This document shows positions 37,382-45,931 of a DNA stretch of 64,000 bases, piece by piece. The notes beneath the pieces were generated by a model, which made no database searches, was not told the DNA's origin, and worked only from the letters and a program-made list of their open reading frames with translations. The stretch spans positions 304,846 to 368,845 of the forward strand of contig JAKVCS010000004.1 of the NCBI GenBank assembly GCA_022448365.1. The letters are read 5' to 3'. Made by a program: the position numbers and the translations under genes. The DNA comes from Saccharospirillaceae bacterium (GTDB taxonomy: Bacteria > Pseudomonadota > Gammaproteobacteria > Pseudomonadales > Oceanobacteraceae). Positions within the stretch are counted from its first letter, which is position 1. The number at the start of each line of letters is the position of its first letter.

Positions 37382-38937
37382 GCTTCTGCTCCGATTTTAC
37401 TGTGCCGCTCGCGGGTTGTTTTTTCTGCCGGATGATTTTTCGCTTTTTTACGGGCCATTTGCTCAGCCGAGTAAAATTTCAGACATTCGTCGGTTACTGA
37501 ACCAAAGCGCAGATTTTTTGCATCCGCTTTGTAATCCATAGCGACATCCCAGGGTGGCTCCATTCCACGACGCGGCAGGGTATCGATCACTCGTTTCACG
37601 TAACCGGCGCCAAAATCTAACAATGGGCGGGTAGGCATGTTCGGGTGCGGCAACTCTGCCTGACAAACCTGGTGGTTGTGTTCAGACATATGTTGCATGA
37701 TGCGACACAGGTGCTCACAGATCAGGCCAATTTTTAACGTCCAGGAGGAGTTTGTGTAACCAATAGCGTAAGCAAAGTTCGGTACACCGCTTAACATCAG
37801 GGCTTTATAAGCGACCGAATTCGGGTAATCGATCGGTTTACCGTCAACGCGATAATCGATGCCGCCGAACAGCTGAACGTTAAGACCTGTGGCGGTAATA
37901 ATAATATCTGCGTCGAGTGTTTCACCGGATTTTAATAACAAACCCTGTTCAGTAAAGGTCTCGATATGATCGGTGACGATGGACGCATCACCTTGACTGA
38001 CCACATTGAATAAATCACCGTCGGTTACCGCACACAAACGCTGATCCCATGGGTTGTAAGGCGGATTAAAGTGCACATCAACCGGGTAATTGGCTGGTAA
38101 CAGTCTTTTGGCTCCGGCACGGATTAATTTACGCGCAGCGTTCGGAAAACGCATACAGAATCGCCACCACCAACGCGTCAGATTGATGTTTTTGCTGCGA
38201 ATCATTTTGTAGGCGGTATTTTCCGGGAAGATTTTTTTAATAATATTGGCAATGACATCTTCAGTAGGCAGGCTGATCACATAGGTAGGCGTTCGCTGCA
38301 ACATGGTGACGTGGGCCGCCTTATCGGCCATGGCCGGCACCAGGGTGACTGCTGTAGCTCCGCTGCCAATGACCACCACTTTTTTATTGCTGTAATCTAA
38401 ATCTTCCGGCCAGTGCTGCGGATGAATAATCTGACCTTTAAAGTTTTCACGACCGTTAAATTCTGGGGTGAAGCCTTCTTCGTAATTGTAATAACCGGCG
38501 GCAGAGAATAACCAGTGAGAGGTCATGGTTTGTGTTTTACCGCTGTCGTTATCGATAAACTCAACGTGCCAGCAGGCATCGGCGCTTGACCAGTTAGCGG
38601 TTTTAACACGGCTGTTAAAGCGAATTTTCTGCTGAATCTGATTCTCGTCAACCGCTTCTCGCAGATAGTCCATAATGGTGGCGGCATCGGCGATCGCTTT
38701 GGGACTTTTCCACGGTTTAAATTCGTAGCCAAAGGTGTATAAATCGGAATCGGAACGAATGCCCGGGTAGCGGAATAAATCCCAGGTGCCACCAATATCA
38801 CGGCGAGACTCTAGGATGGTGAAACGCTTATTCGGTTGATCTCGTTGTAAATAATAAGCCAAGCCGATCCCAGACACACCGGCGCCAATAATTAATACAT
38901 CGGTATCCGGGTTAGTCCCCTGAGCGTGATCATTCAT
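37378..38937 (-). CDS. Baeyer-Villiger-type flavin monooxygenase
   Basis: 519 residues. The FAD motif VLIIGAGVSGIGLAYYL lies near residue 15, GGTWDLFRYPGIRSDSDLY follows, the type I Baeyer-Villiger fingerprint FKGQIIHPQHWP lies near 165, and the NADPH motif VVVIGSGATAVTLVPA near 187. Such enzymes insert oxygen next to a ketone to give esters or lactones, or oxygenate heteroatoms. It is the first gene of a three-gene set with the SDR and the PF10118 hydrolase. It is divergent from a PucR-type regulator, which is the likely controller. Confidence 0.9.
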   Translation of the reverse strand: MNDHAQGTNPDTDVLIIGAGVSGIGLAYYLQRDQPNKRFTILESRRDIGGTWDLFRYPGIRSDSDLYTFGYEFKPWKSPKAIADAATIMDYLREAVDENQIQQKIRFNSRVKTANWSSADACWHVEFIDNDSGKTQTMTSHWLFSAAGYYNYEEGFTPEFNGRENFKGQIIHPQHWPEDLDYSNKKVVVIGSGATAVTLVPAMADKAAHVTMLQRTPTYVISLPTEDVIANIIKKIFPENTAYKMIRSKNINLTRWWWRFCMRFPNAARKLIRAGAKRLLPANYPVDVHFNPPYNPWDQRLCAVTDGDLFNVVSQGDASIVTDHIETFTEQGLLLKSGETLDADIIITATGLNVQLFGGIDYRVDGKPIDYPNSVAYKALMLSGVPNFAYAIGYTNSSWTLKIGLICEHLCRIMQHMSEHNHQVCQAELPHPNMPTRPLLDFGAGYVKRVIDTLPRRGMEPPWDVAMDYKADAKNLRFGSVTDECLKFYSAEQMARKKAKNHPAEKTTRERHSKIGAEA

Positions 38938-39035
38938 AACATGCCTTTATTGTTACTGTTATTCGACGTTGTTCAGTTTATGAACTAAATATCCGCTAAA
39001 CAATGTACAAAATAACACTCTGTGATTAATATTTG

Positions 39036-39048
39036 GTGCATATTGCAC
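39036..39048. promoter_or_regulatory. Palindrome in divergent promoter region
   Basis: GTGCA-TAT-TGCAC is a perfect 5-3-5 inverted repeat a few bases before the regulator start, in the 115-bp region shared with the monooxygenase operon. It could be an operator, but this is position-based inference from a short palindrome. Confidence 0.35.
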
Positions 39049-39052
39049 TTAA

Positions 39053-40318
39053 ATGGGCGCCTTTAGCATGTTAGATATCGCCATCCATTCACACCAAAAC
39101 TGGCCCAGAGCCTCGCCGCGGATCATCGAGCTGATGCGTCGTGGTGCTGAGATCGGTTTGGAGCTGGCTACCAGCCCGCTGTTTTTGGACGCATTAGAAG
39201 GGGTTAACTTCAAAGGCAACAATACTGATGATGTGCATGATGACCCCGTGATTCAGGCTAAGCACCGCCGGGCAATTCGTGCCAGCGTTTTGCATTGGTT
39301 GAACGCCATTATCGAAGCGCCAGATCAGCCGGTTTCGCCGTATTCAGTCGATGAAGCGGTGGATAGTACCGTCGATATGTACCAGTCTCAGGCAGCACAG
39401 ATGTTGCAGAAGAACTCCCACTCGATTCAGGATATTGCCTGGCAATATTGGATGAAAATCGTTTTTCAGCTGAGTAAAGACCCGCTTGAGTTACAGCAGC
39501 TGTTGGAGTTATCGTCGATTTCTATCCGAACCTTCAGTGAAGATTCCCTGCAGCTTGGCCTCGAACGCCTGGAGAAAATTGAAGCCAGTCGTAAGCGCAG
39601 TGGCACAGAAGAGCAAATTGATCTGGTAACCCGAATTATTGATGGTCAGGACATTGATATTGCTCACACCAGCCACTTATTAAATTATTCGATTCAACGA
39701 CCCCATCACAGCGCCATTGTCTGGAGTGAGGAAATAGATACCGAAATTTCAGCGCTGGAAACGGTCGCTGCGGTATTCCAAAAAGCGTGTCAGCAAACCG
39801 AATCGTTAAAAATTATTGTCAGCCCGTCGGTAATCTGGGTGTGGGTATCGGCAGATTTTTCGGTGAATGAACGACTGCTCGAAACGGTATTAAAACAACA
39901 CGAAAATGTGCGGATAAGCTTTGGTTCGGGTAGCTCTGGCCTGGACGGTTTTCGTCGGGCGTATCTGGATGCGCAGGCCGCGCAGCGGGTTCTGGGAAGA
40001 TTAAAATCTAATACACAGTTGGTGAGTTATGAGCGGGTGCGTCTGATGGCGGTGTTATCGAAAGATGCTAAATCAATTCAGCATTATTCGGAGCACATAT
40101 TAGGTGAGTTAGCGCAGGCGCCAGCCACCGTTCGTCAATCGCTGCATGCATTCCTTGAATCTGGTTGTAATGCCACGGAAGCTGCAAAAAAATTGCACAC
40201 TCACCGCAATACATTGTTGCGACGACTTGCCAAGGCTGAAGAGATGCTGCCGCGACCTTTGGCCGAGAATCGTATCCAGGTTGCAGTTGCGCTTGAAGCG
40301 CTGTACTGGATTTTGTGA
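39053..40318 (+). CDS. PucR/CdaR-type transcriptional regulator
   Basis: 421 residues. The C-terminal PucR-type helix-turn-helix is clear: LHAFLESGCNATEAAKKLHT followed by HRNTLLRRLAKAEEML (about 360-400). The middle contains a GGDEF-like sensory region of the PucR family (about 230-340: ISFGSGSSGLDGFRRAYLDA). The N-terminal 170 residues are a helical ligand domain of unknown specificity. No strong ribosome binding site is visible, and an ATG at 39068 is possible. It is divergent from the monooxygenase-SDR-hydrolase set. Confidence 0.85.
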   Translation: MGAFSMLDIAIHSHQNWPRASPRIIELMRRGAEIGLELATSPLFLDALEGVNFKGNNTDDVHDDPVIQAKHRRAIRASVLHWLNAIIEAPDQPVSPYSVDEAVDSTVDMYQSQAAQMLQKNSHSIQDIAWQYWMKIVFQLSKDPLELQQLLELSSISIRTFSEDSLQLGLERLEKIEASRKRSGTEEQIDLVTRIIDGQDIDIAHTSHLLNYSIQRPHHSAIVWSEEIDTEISALETVAAVFQKACQQTESLKIIVSPSVIWVWVSADFSVNERLLETVLKQHENVRISFGSGSSGLDGFRRAYLDAQAAQRVLGRLKSNTQLVSYERVRLMAVLSKDAKSIQHYSEHILGELAQAPATVRQSLHAFLESGCNATEAAKKLHTHRNTLLRRLAKAEEMLPRPLAENRIQVAVALEALYWIL

Positions 40319-40384
40319 ACCCGTGCAGTATATCGCACTCAGGGGATAGGAGGTTTGGAGCGACCGCCAACTGATTGGTGAGCA

Positions 40385-40405
40385 AGCCTGACGTATTGTC
40401 AGGCT
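40385..40405. terminator. Hairpin between convergent genes
   Basis: AGCCTGAC pairs with GTCAGGCT across a 5-base loop, between the converging PucR-type and endonuclease genes. There is no good T tract, so termination is uncertain. Confidence 0.45.
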
Positions 40406-40451
40406 GCTGAAATGAACTCGCTATCACAGTGATGGCGTGTTGAGAGCGGAA

Positions 40452-41654
40452 TTAATTTCCCCAGATTTCATCCACCCATTGTGGGTTATCAACAAATGGA
40501 TTGCGGTTGCCCTGATATTCAAATGCCGCCTGGTTACGGTCTTGTTCTTTCTGACTCACAGGATCAAGCTCGTGCCATTGTTTTAGCAGGGTAAGCTGCC
40601 AATCATCAAACACCTGATCTGATGTTCCATTTAACACGGAATCCGCATTACCATTTCCCTGCCAGTTGGCAATCTGACTTTCATAACGAGTCGCGATGTA
40701 AAAATAAGCTCGCGCCAGATCACCTTTGAACTCATCAATGGGTTCAAATACCGGGCCGTTAAACTGAGCGCTGCTTTCACTGCCTAAGCGTGATCCGTTA
40801 CGGGATGTCCAGCTGGCAGAACTGACGTTACCGTAAGGGTTATTACTGCGGCGACCATTAACATAACCGTCGGTAGCGAATAAATGGTGAACATCAGAGC
40901 GCATTGGATAGTCTTTGTTGAACCAGCTTTGTGGAAACGCATGTTCACGGTTATAGCAGTCATCTTCGGCACGATAATTACCACACTGGTCGTTGCTGAC
41001 GGTGAAGTTGTACGGGTCTGTCGCTGACGGATTTTCTGAATAAATATCCAGAATTGTACCGTCATTCTCGAAGTAGCGATCAAGGTCATTGGCGTTAAAG
41101 AATACCCAGTTATAACCGCGATCGTTATGACCCTGGCTAATAATAGCGCTTAACGCCGTTTTCAGTGCGTAGCTGGTTTTACCAATCGCATTGGCATAAT
41201 ACTCTGCCTGGGTAATGTCCTGGTTGTCTGGGGTACTGCCGTTATCAGGAGTGCCGCCGTTATCGAGAGCGCCACTGTTATCAGGAGTACCACTGTTATC
41301 AGGAGTGCCACCGTTATCAGGAGTGCCACCGTTATCAGGAGTGCCACCGTTATCAGGAGTACCACCGTTATCGGGAGTACCACCGTTATCGGGAGTACCA
41401 CCGTTATCAGGAGTACCACTGTTATCAGGAGTACCACTGTTATCAGGAGTACCACCGTTATCGGGAGTGCCACCGTTATCAGGCGTGCCACCGTTATCGG
41501 GTTTCGGATCGGGCGCTGTGTTATCGTTATCCGGCGTACTACCGTCCGTGAGTTTCACGCCACCACCGGTGGTACTGCTATCGGAACCACTGCCTCCGCC
41601 ACAAGCACTGAGTATCAGGACAAGCGCGGATAATGTCAGTAATTTAAAATTCAT
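40452..41654 (-). CDS. Secreted endonuclease I (EndA/NucM-type) lipoprotein with hexapeptide repeat linker
   Basis: 400 residues from the ATG preceded by GGGGG. The signal peptide ends in a lipobox (LVLILSAC-GGG), so it is lipid-anchored. A long linker of about sixteen PDNGGT/PDNSGT hexapeptides (about residues 50-145) separates it from the catalytic domain. The nuclease domain shows CYNREHAFPQSWFN, DVHHLFATDGYVNGRRSN and NPYGNV, the endonuclease I active-site pattern. Such enzymes cut DNA and RNA outside the cell. It is the first of a run of nucleic-acid-use genes on this strand. Confidence 0.92.
   Translation of the reverse strand: MNFKLLTLSALVLILSACGGGSGSDSSTTGGGVKLTDGSTPDNDNTAPDPKPDNGGTPDNGGTPDNGGTPDNSGTPDNSGTPDNGGTPDNGGTPDNGGTPDNGGTPDNGGTPDNGGTPDNSGTPDNSGALDNGGTPDNGSTPDNQDITQAEYYANAIGKTSYALKTALSAIISQGHNDRGYNWVFFNANDLDRYFENDGTILDIYSENPSATDPYNFTVSNDQCGNYRAEDDCYNREHAFPQSWFNKDYPMRSDVHHLFATDGYVNGRRSNNPYGNVSSASWTSRNGSRLGSESSAQFNGPVFEPIDEFKGDLARAYFYIATRYESQIANWQGNGNADSVLNGTSDQVFDDWQLTLLKQWHELDPVSQKEQDRNQAAFEYQGNRNPFVDNPQWVDEIWGN
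41219..41506. repeat. 18-bp in-frame tandem repeat in the endonuclease gene
   Basis: About sixteen tandem copies of an 18-bp unit (plus-strand core CCACCGTTATCAGGAGTG with few substitutions) encode PDNGGT or PDNSGT. Copy-number change would alter linker length without shifting frame. GGT and SGT units are arranged in blocks, suggesting past duplication of several units at once. Confidence 0.95.
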
Positions 41655-41716
41655 AATGCCCCCGAAAAAGTTGGGTAATAAAACAGAACAGCGATTTTTC
41701 TCTGTTAAAAACCGGT

Positions 41717-42334
41717 TCAAACCATGGATTTTAATTTGGTTTCGATCAGATCAATGGCAATTTTATTTTTGCCGCCACGAGGCACAATGATGTCTGCATA
41801 TTCCATCGTTGGACGGATAAAGTTGCGGTAGCCTGGTCGTACAGTTCGCTGATATTGCTCAAAAATAGACTCCAGGGTACGGTTGCGCTCTACCATATCG
41901 CGCTGTATCCGACGCATTAAGCAGATATCCAAAGGCGCATCAACAAAGATCTTTAAATCCATTGTATTGCGCAGTTGTTCATGGGTGAACAGCATGATTC
42001 CTTCAACCACAATGATGGGGGTTGGATTCACTGTAACCTTGTCTTTACTGCGGGTGTGAATCGTAAAATCGTAGGTTGGAGCTTCGATGGAGCGACCATT
42101 TTTTAACATTTCCAGATGACGGTGTAATAAATCGTGATCTGTTGATAACGGATGGTCGTAATTCGTGAATTCCCTTTCTTCAATACTCAAATGAGATTGA
42201 TCGTGATAATAACTGTCTTCACAGATCAGTTGTATCTGTTCGCTTGGCAGACATTCCTGGATTGTTTTGGCCAGAGAGGTTTTGCCGGATGCAGATGCAC
42301 CTGCAATACCAACAAGAAGAGGGGACTTTGACAT
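41717..42334 (-). CDS. udk: Uridine kinase
   Basis: 205 residues. The P-loop GIAGASASGKTSLAKTI lies at the N-terminus, then CEDSYYHDQSHL, TNYDHPLSTDHDLL, and TPIIVVEGIMLF. It phosphorylates uridine and cytidine to UMP and CMP. The linking of a pyrimidine nucleoside kinase with a nucleoside transporter just upstream fits salvage of imported nucleosides. It lies 61 bp after the transporter, with a terminator between, so it may also have its own promoter. Confidence 0.95.
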   Translation of the reverse strand: MSKSPLLVGIAGASASGKTSLAKTIQECLPSEQIQLICEDSYYHDQSHLSIEEREFTNYDHPLSTDHDLLHRHLEMLKNGRSIEAPTYDFTIHTRSKDKVTVNPTPIIVVEGIMLFTHEQLRNTMDLKIFVDAPLDICLMRRIQRDMVERNRTLESIFEQYQRTVRPGYRNFIRPTMEYADIIVPRGGKNKIAIDLIETKLKSMV

Positions 42335-42353
42335 AATGCCGCCATTTAGAAAG

Positions 42354-42387
42354 ATAAAAAATGCCGGCTTAATCCAAGATTAAGCCG
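42354..42387 (-). terminator. Terminator after the nucleoside transporter gene
   Basis: A perfect 10-bp stem (42365-42374 with 42378-42387) and 3-base loop are followed on the minus strand by a T6 run (42354-42359). It lies between the transporter and udk genes. Confidence 0.88.
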
Positions 42388-42395
42388 AAAGAATA

Positions 42396-43643
42396 TTACA
42401 TCGCCAGGTTAGCGAACAGACCGGCGATGGTTGCACTCATCAGATTAGCGAGTGTACCGGCGGCAACGGCCTTTAAACCCAGGCTGGCAATTTCCTGGCG
42501 ACGGTTAGGAGCCATGGTTCCTAATCCACCCAGTAAAATTGCAATAGACGATAGGTTAGCAAAACCACACAGCGCAAAAGTTGTAATGATCTGGCTTCCG
42601 GGTGACAGACTATCTTTAATGGTAATAAATTCTGCATAAGCAACGAATTCATTGAGAATCAGTTTCTGGCCAATCAAAGAACCGACGGTCGAAATTTCAG
42701 CGCTGGGAACACCAATGACCCAGGCTAACGGAGCAAATAAATATCCCAAAATCTCCTGAATGGTCATACCTTCGGCACCGAACCAGCCAGCAATGCCACC
42801 CAATATACCGTTTAACAGCGCTATCAGACTGATAAAGGCGATCAACATCCCACCGATATTAGCCGCTAGCTTAAGACCGTCAGCTGCACCGGTGGCAGCT
42901 GCATCAATGGCATTCGCCGGTTTATCTTGCGGAGCAACCTCATCCATTTCACCGGCTTGTGCGGTTTTTTCTGTCTCAGGAATAATGATTTTGGCCATCA
43001 GAATACCGCCCGGTGCCGACATGAAGCTGGCGGCAATCAGGTACTTCAGTTCAACCCCCATCGCGGTATAACCAGCCATCACCGAACCTGCAATCGATGC
43101 CAAACCGCCAACCATTACAGCGAATAATTCTGATCGGCTCATACGAGAGATATAAGGTCGAACAACCAACGGAGCTTCTGTCTGTCCAACAAAAATATTG
43201 GAGGTCGCAGATAATGATTCTGCCGGGCTGGTGCCGAGTAATTTGCGTAAGCCACCCCCCAGTACTTTTACAACCATTTGCATAATGCCGTAGTGATACA
43301 GGACGGCCACCAACGCAGAGAAAAACACCACGATGGGCAGTACTTTAAAAGCAAAAACAAAACCCTTGTCGGGGAAAACTTCGTGCATCTTGTCGGTGGC
43401 CAAACCACCAAACATAAAGACCATACCGTCTTGAGCATAATTGATGACGCTGGCGACGGCGGATGTCAAAGAATTGAGTACTGCTTGTCCCGCCGGAACA
43501 TAGAGCACCAGTGCTGCAAACACAATCTGTGTAGTCAGTGCAAGAACCACCAGTCGCAGGTTAACCGACTTCTTCTTTTCAGACAGTGCGAACGCCAGGC
43601 TTAGCAAAACCAGCATTCCAATTAAGCTTATTACCAGGCTCAT
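42396..43643 (-). CDS. NupC-family (CNT) nucleoside transporter
   Basis: 415 residues, with about ten hydrophobic segments. It belongs to the concentrative nucleoside transporter family: [13 protein letters not shown] near residue 75, [25 protein letters not shown] (positions about 135-160), [17 protein letters not shown] and the C-terminal [23 protein letters not shown] proteins import nucleosides with Na+ or H+ across the inner membrane. It sits between udk and the 5'-nucleotidase gene and is the natural uptake step for nucleosides made outside the cell. Confidence 0.94.
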   Translation of the reverse strand: MSLVISLIGMLVLLSLAFALSEKKKSVNLRLVVLALTTQIVFAALVLYVPAGQAVLNSLTSAVASVINYAQDGMVFMFGGLATDKMHEVFPDKGFVFAFKVLPIVVFFSALVAVLYHYGIMQMVVKVLGGGLRKLLGTSPAESLSATSNIFVGQTEAPLVVRPYISRMSRSELFAVMVGGLASIAGSVMAGYTAMGVELKYLIAASFMSAPGGILMAKIIIPETEKTAQAGEMDEVAPQDKPANAIDAAATGAADGLKLAANIGGMLIAFISLIALLNGILGGIAGWFGAEGMTIQEILGYLFAPLAWVIGVPSAEISTVGSLIGQKLILNEFVAYAEFITIKDSLSPGSQIITTFALCGFANLSSIAILLGGLGTMAPNRRQEIASLGLKAVAAGTLANLMSATIAGLFANLAM

Positions 43644-43773
43644 ACGGTGCTCCAGGGGGCAAAATAATCAGGCCAGTTCAAGCATTGATTTGTTCAATCT
43701 GAACGGGCCAAAAATTGGCGGCGATTCTATCAGAAATCTACCGCCTCATGTGCAGAAATCAGCCAGTATTCGG

Positions 43774-45813
43774 CTATCCTTCGGAATTTTTTGCTGGATT
43801 TTCACTAATACGCAAAAAATTCACTAATGGATTAGCGAATGGACGTAATGGAGTACGCTCTGCGCTGATGAAATCAATCACCGCCTGGGCATCGGTATCA
43901 CAACGCACATGGCTTGCTTTGCAATTCAGAGGCTCAGATTGGTAAATCGTCTTAAACTTTTTCCCATTAAGTTCGATATGGCTGACTGGAAATGCCGTAA
44001 GTTTGTTATCAACATAGGCCACATCAATCCGACCACTGCGAGTTTTCTGAGCATCATACATAGCTGTCCAGCTGTCATTGCCACTGGCATTATAAGCAGA
44101 CATAACAACGTTATAGACCTGATCGTCCTGCAGTGGTTGCCAGACCGGTTTCTCGATGCTGCCTGTGTTGTATTCCAATTGAGTAATTTTACCTTGTAAA
44201 CCGGCGAGTTGTTCGCTGAAGGTATAACGCAAATGACCGGAATACGGGAATTTTCCCGCGTGAGCACCTTCGGGTAAGGTGGCGTTAATCACACTTTCAA
44301 GCAGTTCGATGATGGTATTTCTTTTCAGCGGTACAATCGACAGGGCATTGGAAAACGGTAACAGTTCCAGACGAATATGGCCTTCGCGTAATTTCCCCTG
44401 GGAAATATTGGTACGTACACCACCGGCACCTAACAAGGCGAAATCTGGTGTCAGACCGGTTAAAGCAACCACCTCTGGTTGTGACGCCCAATAATAAAAA
44501 CCTTCTCCGACCAATGGCGCAACTGTTGAGCCATGCTGCGGGTTGGTGCTGTTATCTCCCGGACGGCGACCATGAATCAGAGTTTCTGGCACATAAGCAA
44601 CGGGTTTGCCATAAGCTTTATTGACCGCGGTTTTATAATGTTCGTTTATATGTTTGCGCAGCGCTTGTTGTTCGTCGGTGATCGTAATTTTGTCATTGCT
44701 GTCGATATAAGTTTTGACGGCTGCTGTTTTGTCGCTGTTGAGACGATGTATGCCAATCCGATTTGCTTGAGAATAAAAATCGTCATTACTCAATAACGTA
44801 TTTCCACCCTGGCAATTCAGTTGCTCACCGCTGGAAGAAAAACTCACGCTGAGCAGGCCAACGGCTTGTGCATAAGAACCTGCCTGGACGATACAGGTTT
44901 TACTCGATTGATTGGGATTAATAACCTGTTGTGCATAAGCCCCTTCCATTGGTAAACCAAGATCAATGAAGTCGCCTAACAGGGTATGTGAATGGCCACC
45001 GACAATCACATCTATGCCATTCACTTTTTCCGCTAATTCGATGTCTTTCGCGGTACCGATGTGTGTCAGTGCAATAATTTTGTTGATGCCCCTGGCTTGC
45101 AGTTCATTAACGGTATTCTGGGCTGATTCTGCCATATTAAAGAACGTAACATCGCCGGTAGAAACGGAAATATTGGCCATGTCATCCAGCGTGATACCAA
45201 ACACTGCAACAACAGTGTTATCCGCCGGGACTTTTGCGTCGGTTGGCAGGCGGGTTTTATTGTTGCCATCGAATTCAAATAACACATATGGCAATAGGTT
45301 TTTTTGATTTTTCAGGTCGGCATCGGCGGATGTATCGATGTTGGCGGCCACAACCGGAAAATTAATAGTATTCAGAAATTCGTTTAAATGGGCGTTACTC
45401 AGATCAAATTCATGGTTACCGAGTGCCATGGCATCTAAACCAAATTTACTGAGGATATCCGCATTGGCGCGACCTTCGTTCAGTTTGAAATACGCACTGC
45501 CTTGCCAGGCATCGCCACCGTGTAGAAATAACATACTTTGATTATTTTCACGGGCTACTTTTTTGTATTCCTGAGCTTTGGTTAGCAGACGGGGATGGCC
45601 GCCAAATTCGTTGAATACCTTTTCATCATTCATCAAGAAACTGGAAGGAACCGGGTCAAAGCTGGAATGTGTGTCGTTAATATGAGCAATAGTCAGCTCG
45701 AATACCGTGTCATTGGCCGATGGATTACTGTTGGAATTCTGATTCATGGTGTCGCAACCATAAATCCCTGCCGATACTGCCAGGAACAGGGTGAAACGAG
45801 TGAGCTTTTTCAT
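43774..45813 (-). CDS. 5'-nucleotidase / UshA-NadN-type metallophosphatase lipoprotein
   Basis: 679 residues from the ATG with GGAG upstream. The signal peptide ends in a lipobox (SAGIYGC, Cys20). The metallophosphatase domain (about 40-330) shows IAHINDTHSSFDP, GNHEFDLSN and VGGHSHTLLGD. The C-terminal 5'-nucleotidase substrate domain (about 400-640) shows LLGAGGVRTNISQG and YNASGNDSW. It releases nucleosides from nucleotides at the cell envelope. NadN-type members also cut NAD. It lies between the large nuclease and the nucleoside transporter. Confidence 0.93.
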   Translation of the reverse strand: MKKLTRFTLFLAVSAGIYGCDTMNQNSNSNPSANDTVFELTIAHINDTHSSFDPVPSSFLMNDEKVFNEFGGHPRLLTKAQEYKKVARENNQSMLFLHGGDAWQGSAYFKLNEGRANADILSKFGLDAMALGNHEFDLSNAHLNEFLNTINFPVVAANIDTSADADLKNQKNLLPYVLFEFDGNNKTRLPTDAKVPADNTVVAVFGITLDDMANISVSTGDVTFFNMAESAQNTVNELQARGINKIIALTHIGTAKDIELAEKVNGIDVIVGGHSHTLLGDFIDLGLPMEGAYAQQVINPNQSSKTCIVQAGSYAQAVGLLSVSFSSSGEQLNCQGGNTLLSNDDFYSQANRIGIHRLNSDKTAAVKTYIDSNDKITITDEQQALRKHINEHYKTAVNKAYGKPVAYVPETLIHGRRPGDNSTNPQHGSTVAPLVGEGFYYWASQPEVVALTGLTPDFALLGAGGVRTNISQGKLREGHIRLELLPFSNALSIVPLKRNTIIELLESVINATLPEGAHAGKFPYSGHLRYTFSEQLAGLQGKITQLEYNTGSIEKPVWQPLQDDQVYNVVMSAYNASGNDSWTAMYDAQKTRSGRIDVAYVDNKLTAFPVSHIELNGKKFKTIYQSEPLNCKASHVRCDTDAQAVIDFISAERTPLRPFANPLVNFLRISENPAKNSEG

Positions 45814-45890
45814 GCAGATCTCCATTACTTAAATCAGCAGATTGCGATTACTGCTTATGACGTCGGTTTTGATACTAAATAAACAGGGTG

Positions 45891-45913
45891 AAAAAAGGGG
45901 CCGAAGCCCCTTT
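45891..45913 (-). terminator. Terminator after the large nuclease gene
   Basis: On the minus strand a GGGGC stem closes a TTCG tetraloop and is followed by a T6 run; flanking A/T pairs extend the stem to 8 bp. This is a textbook rho-independent terminator 18 bp past the stop. Confidence 0.93.
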
Positions 45914-45931
45914 ATTTTAAGCCGATTAAAA

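Noticed and set aside
41219..41506. Possible CRISPR array
   Set aside because: The repeats are head-to-tail without spacers and code for PDNGGT in frame.
41215..41790. A long plus-strand reading frame rich in LSGVPP repeats
   Set aside because: It is the antisense of the 18-bp repeat in the endonuclease gene, which stays open in several frames because the unit is a multiple of three. It has no start signal and no family.
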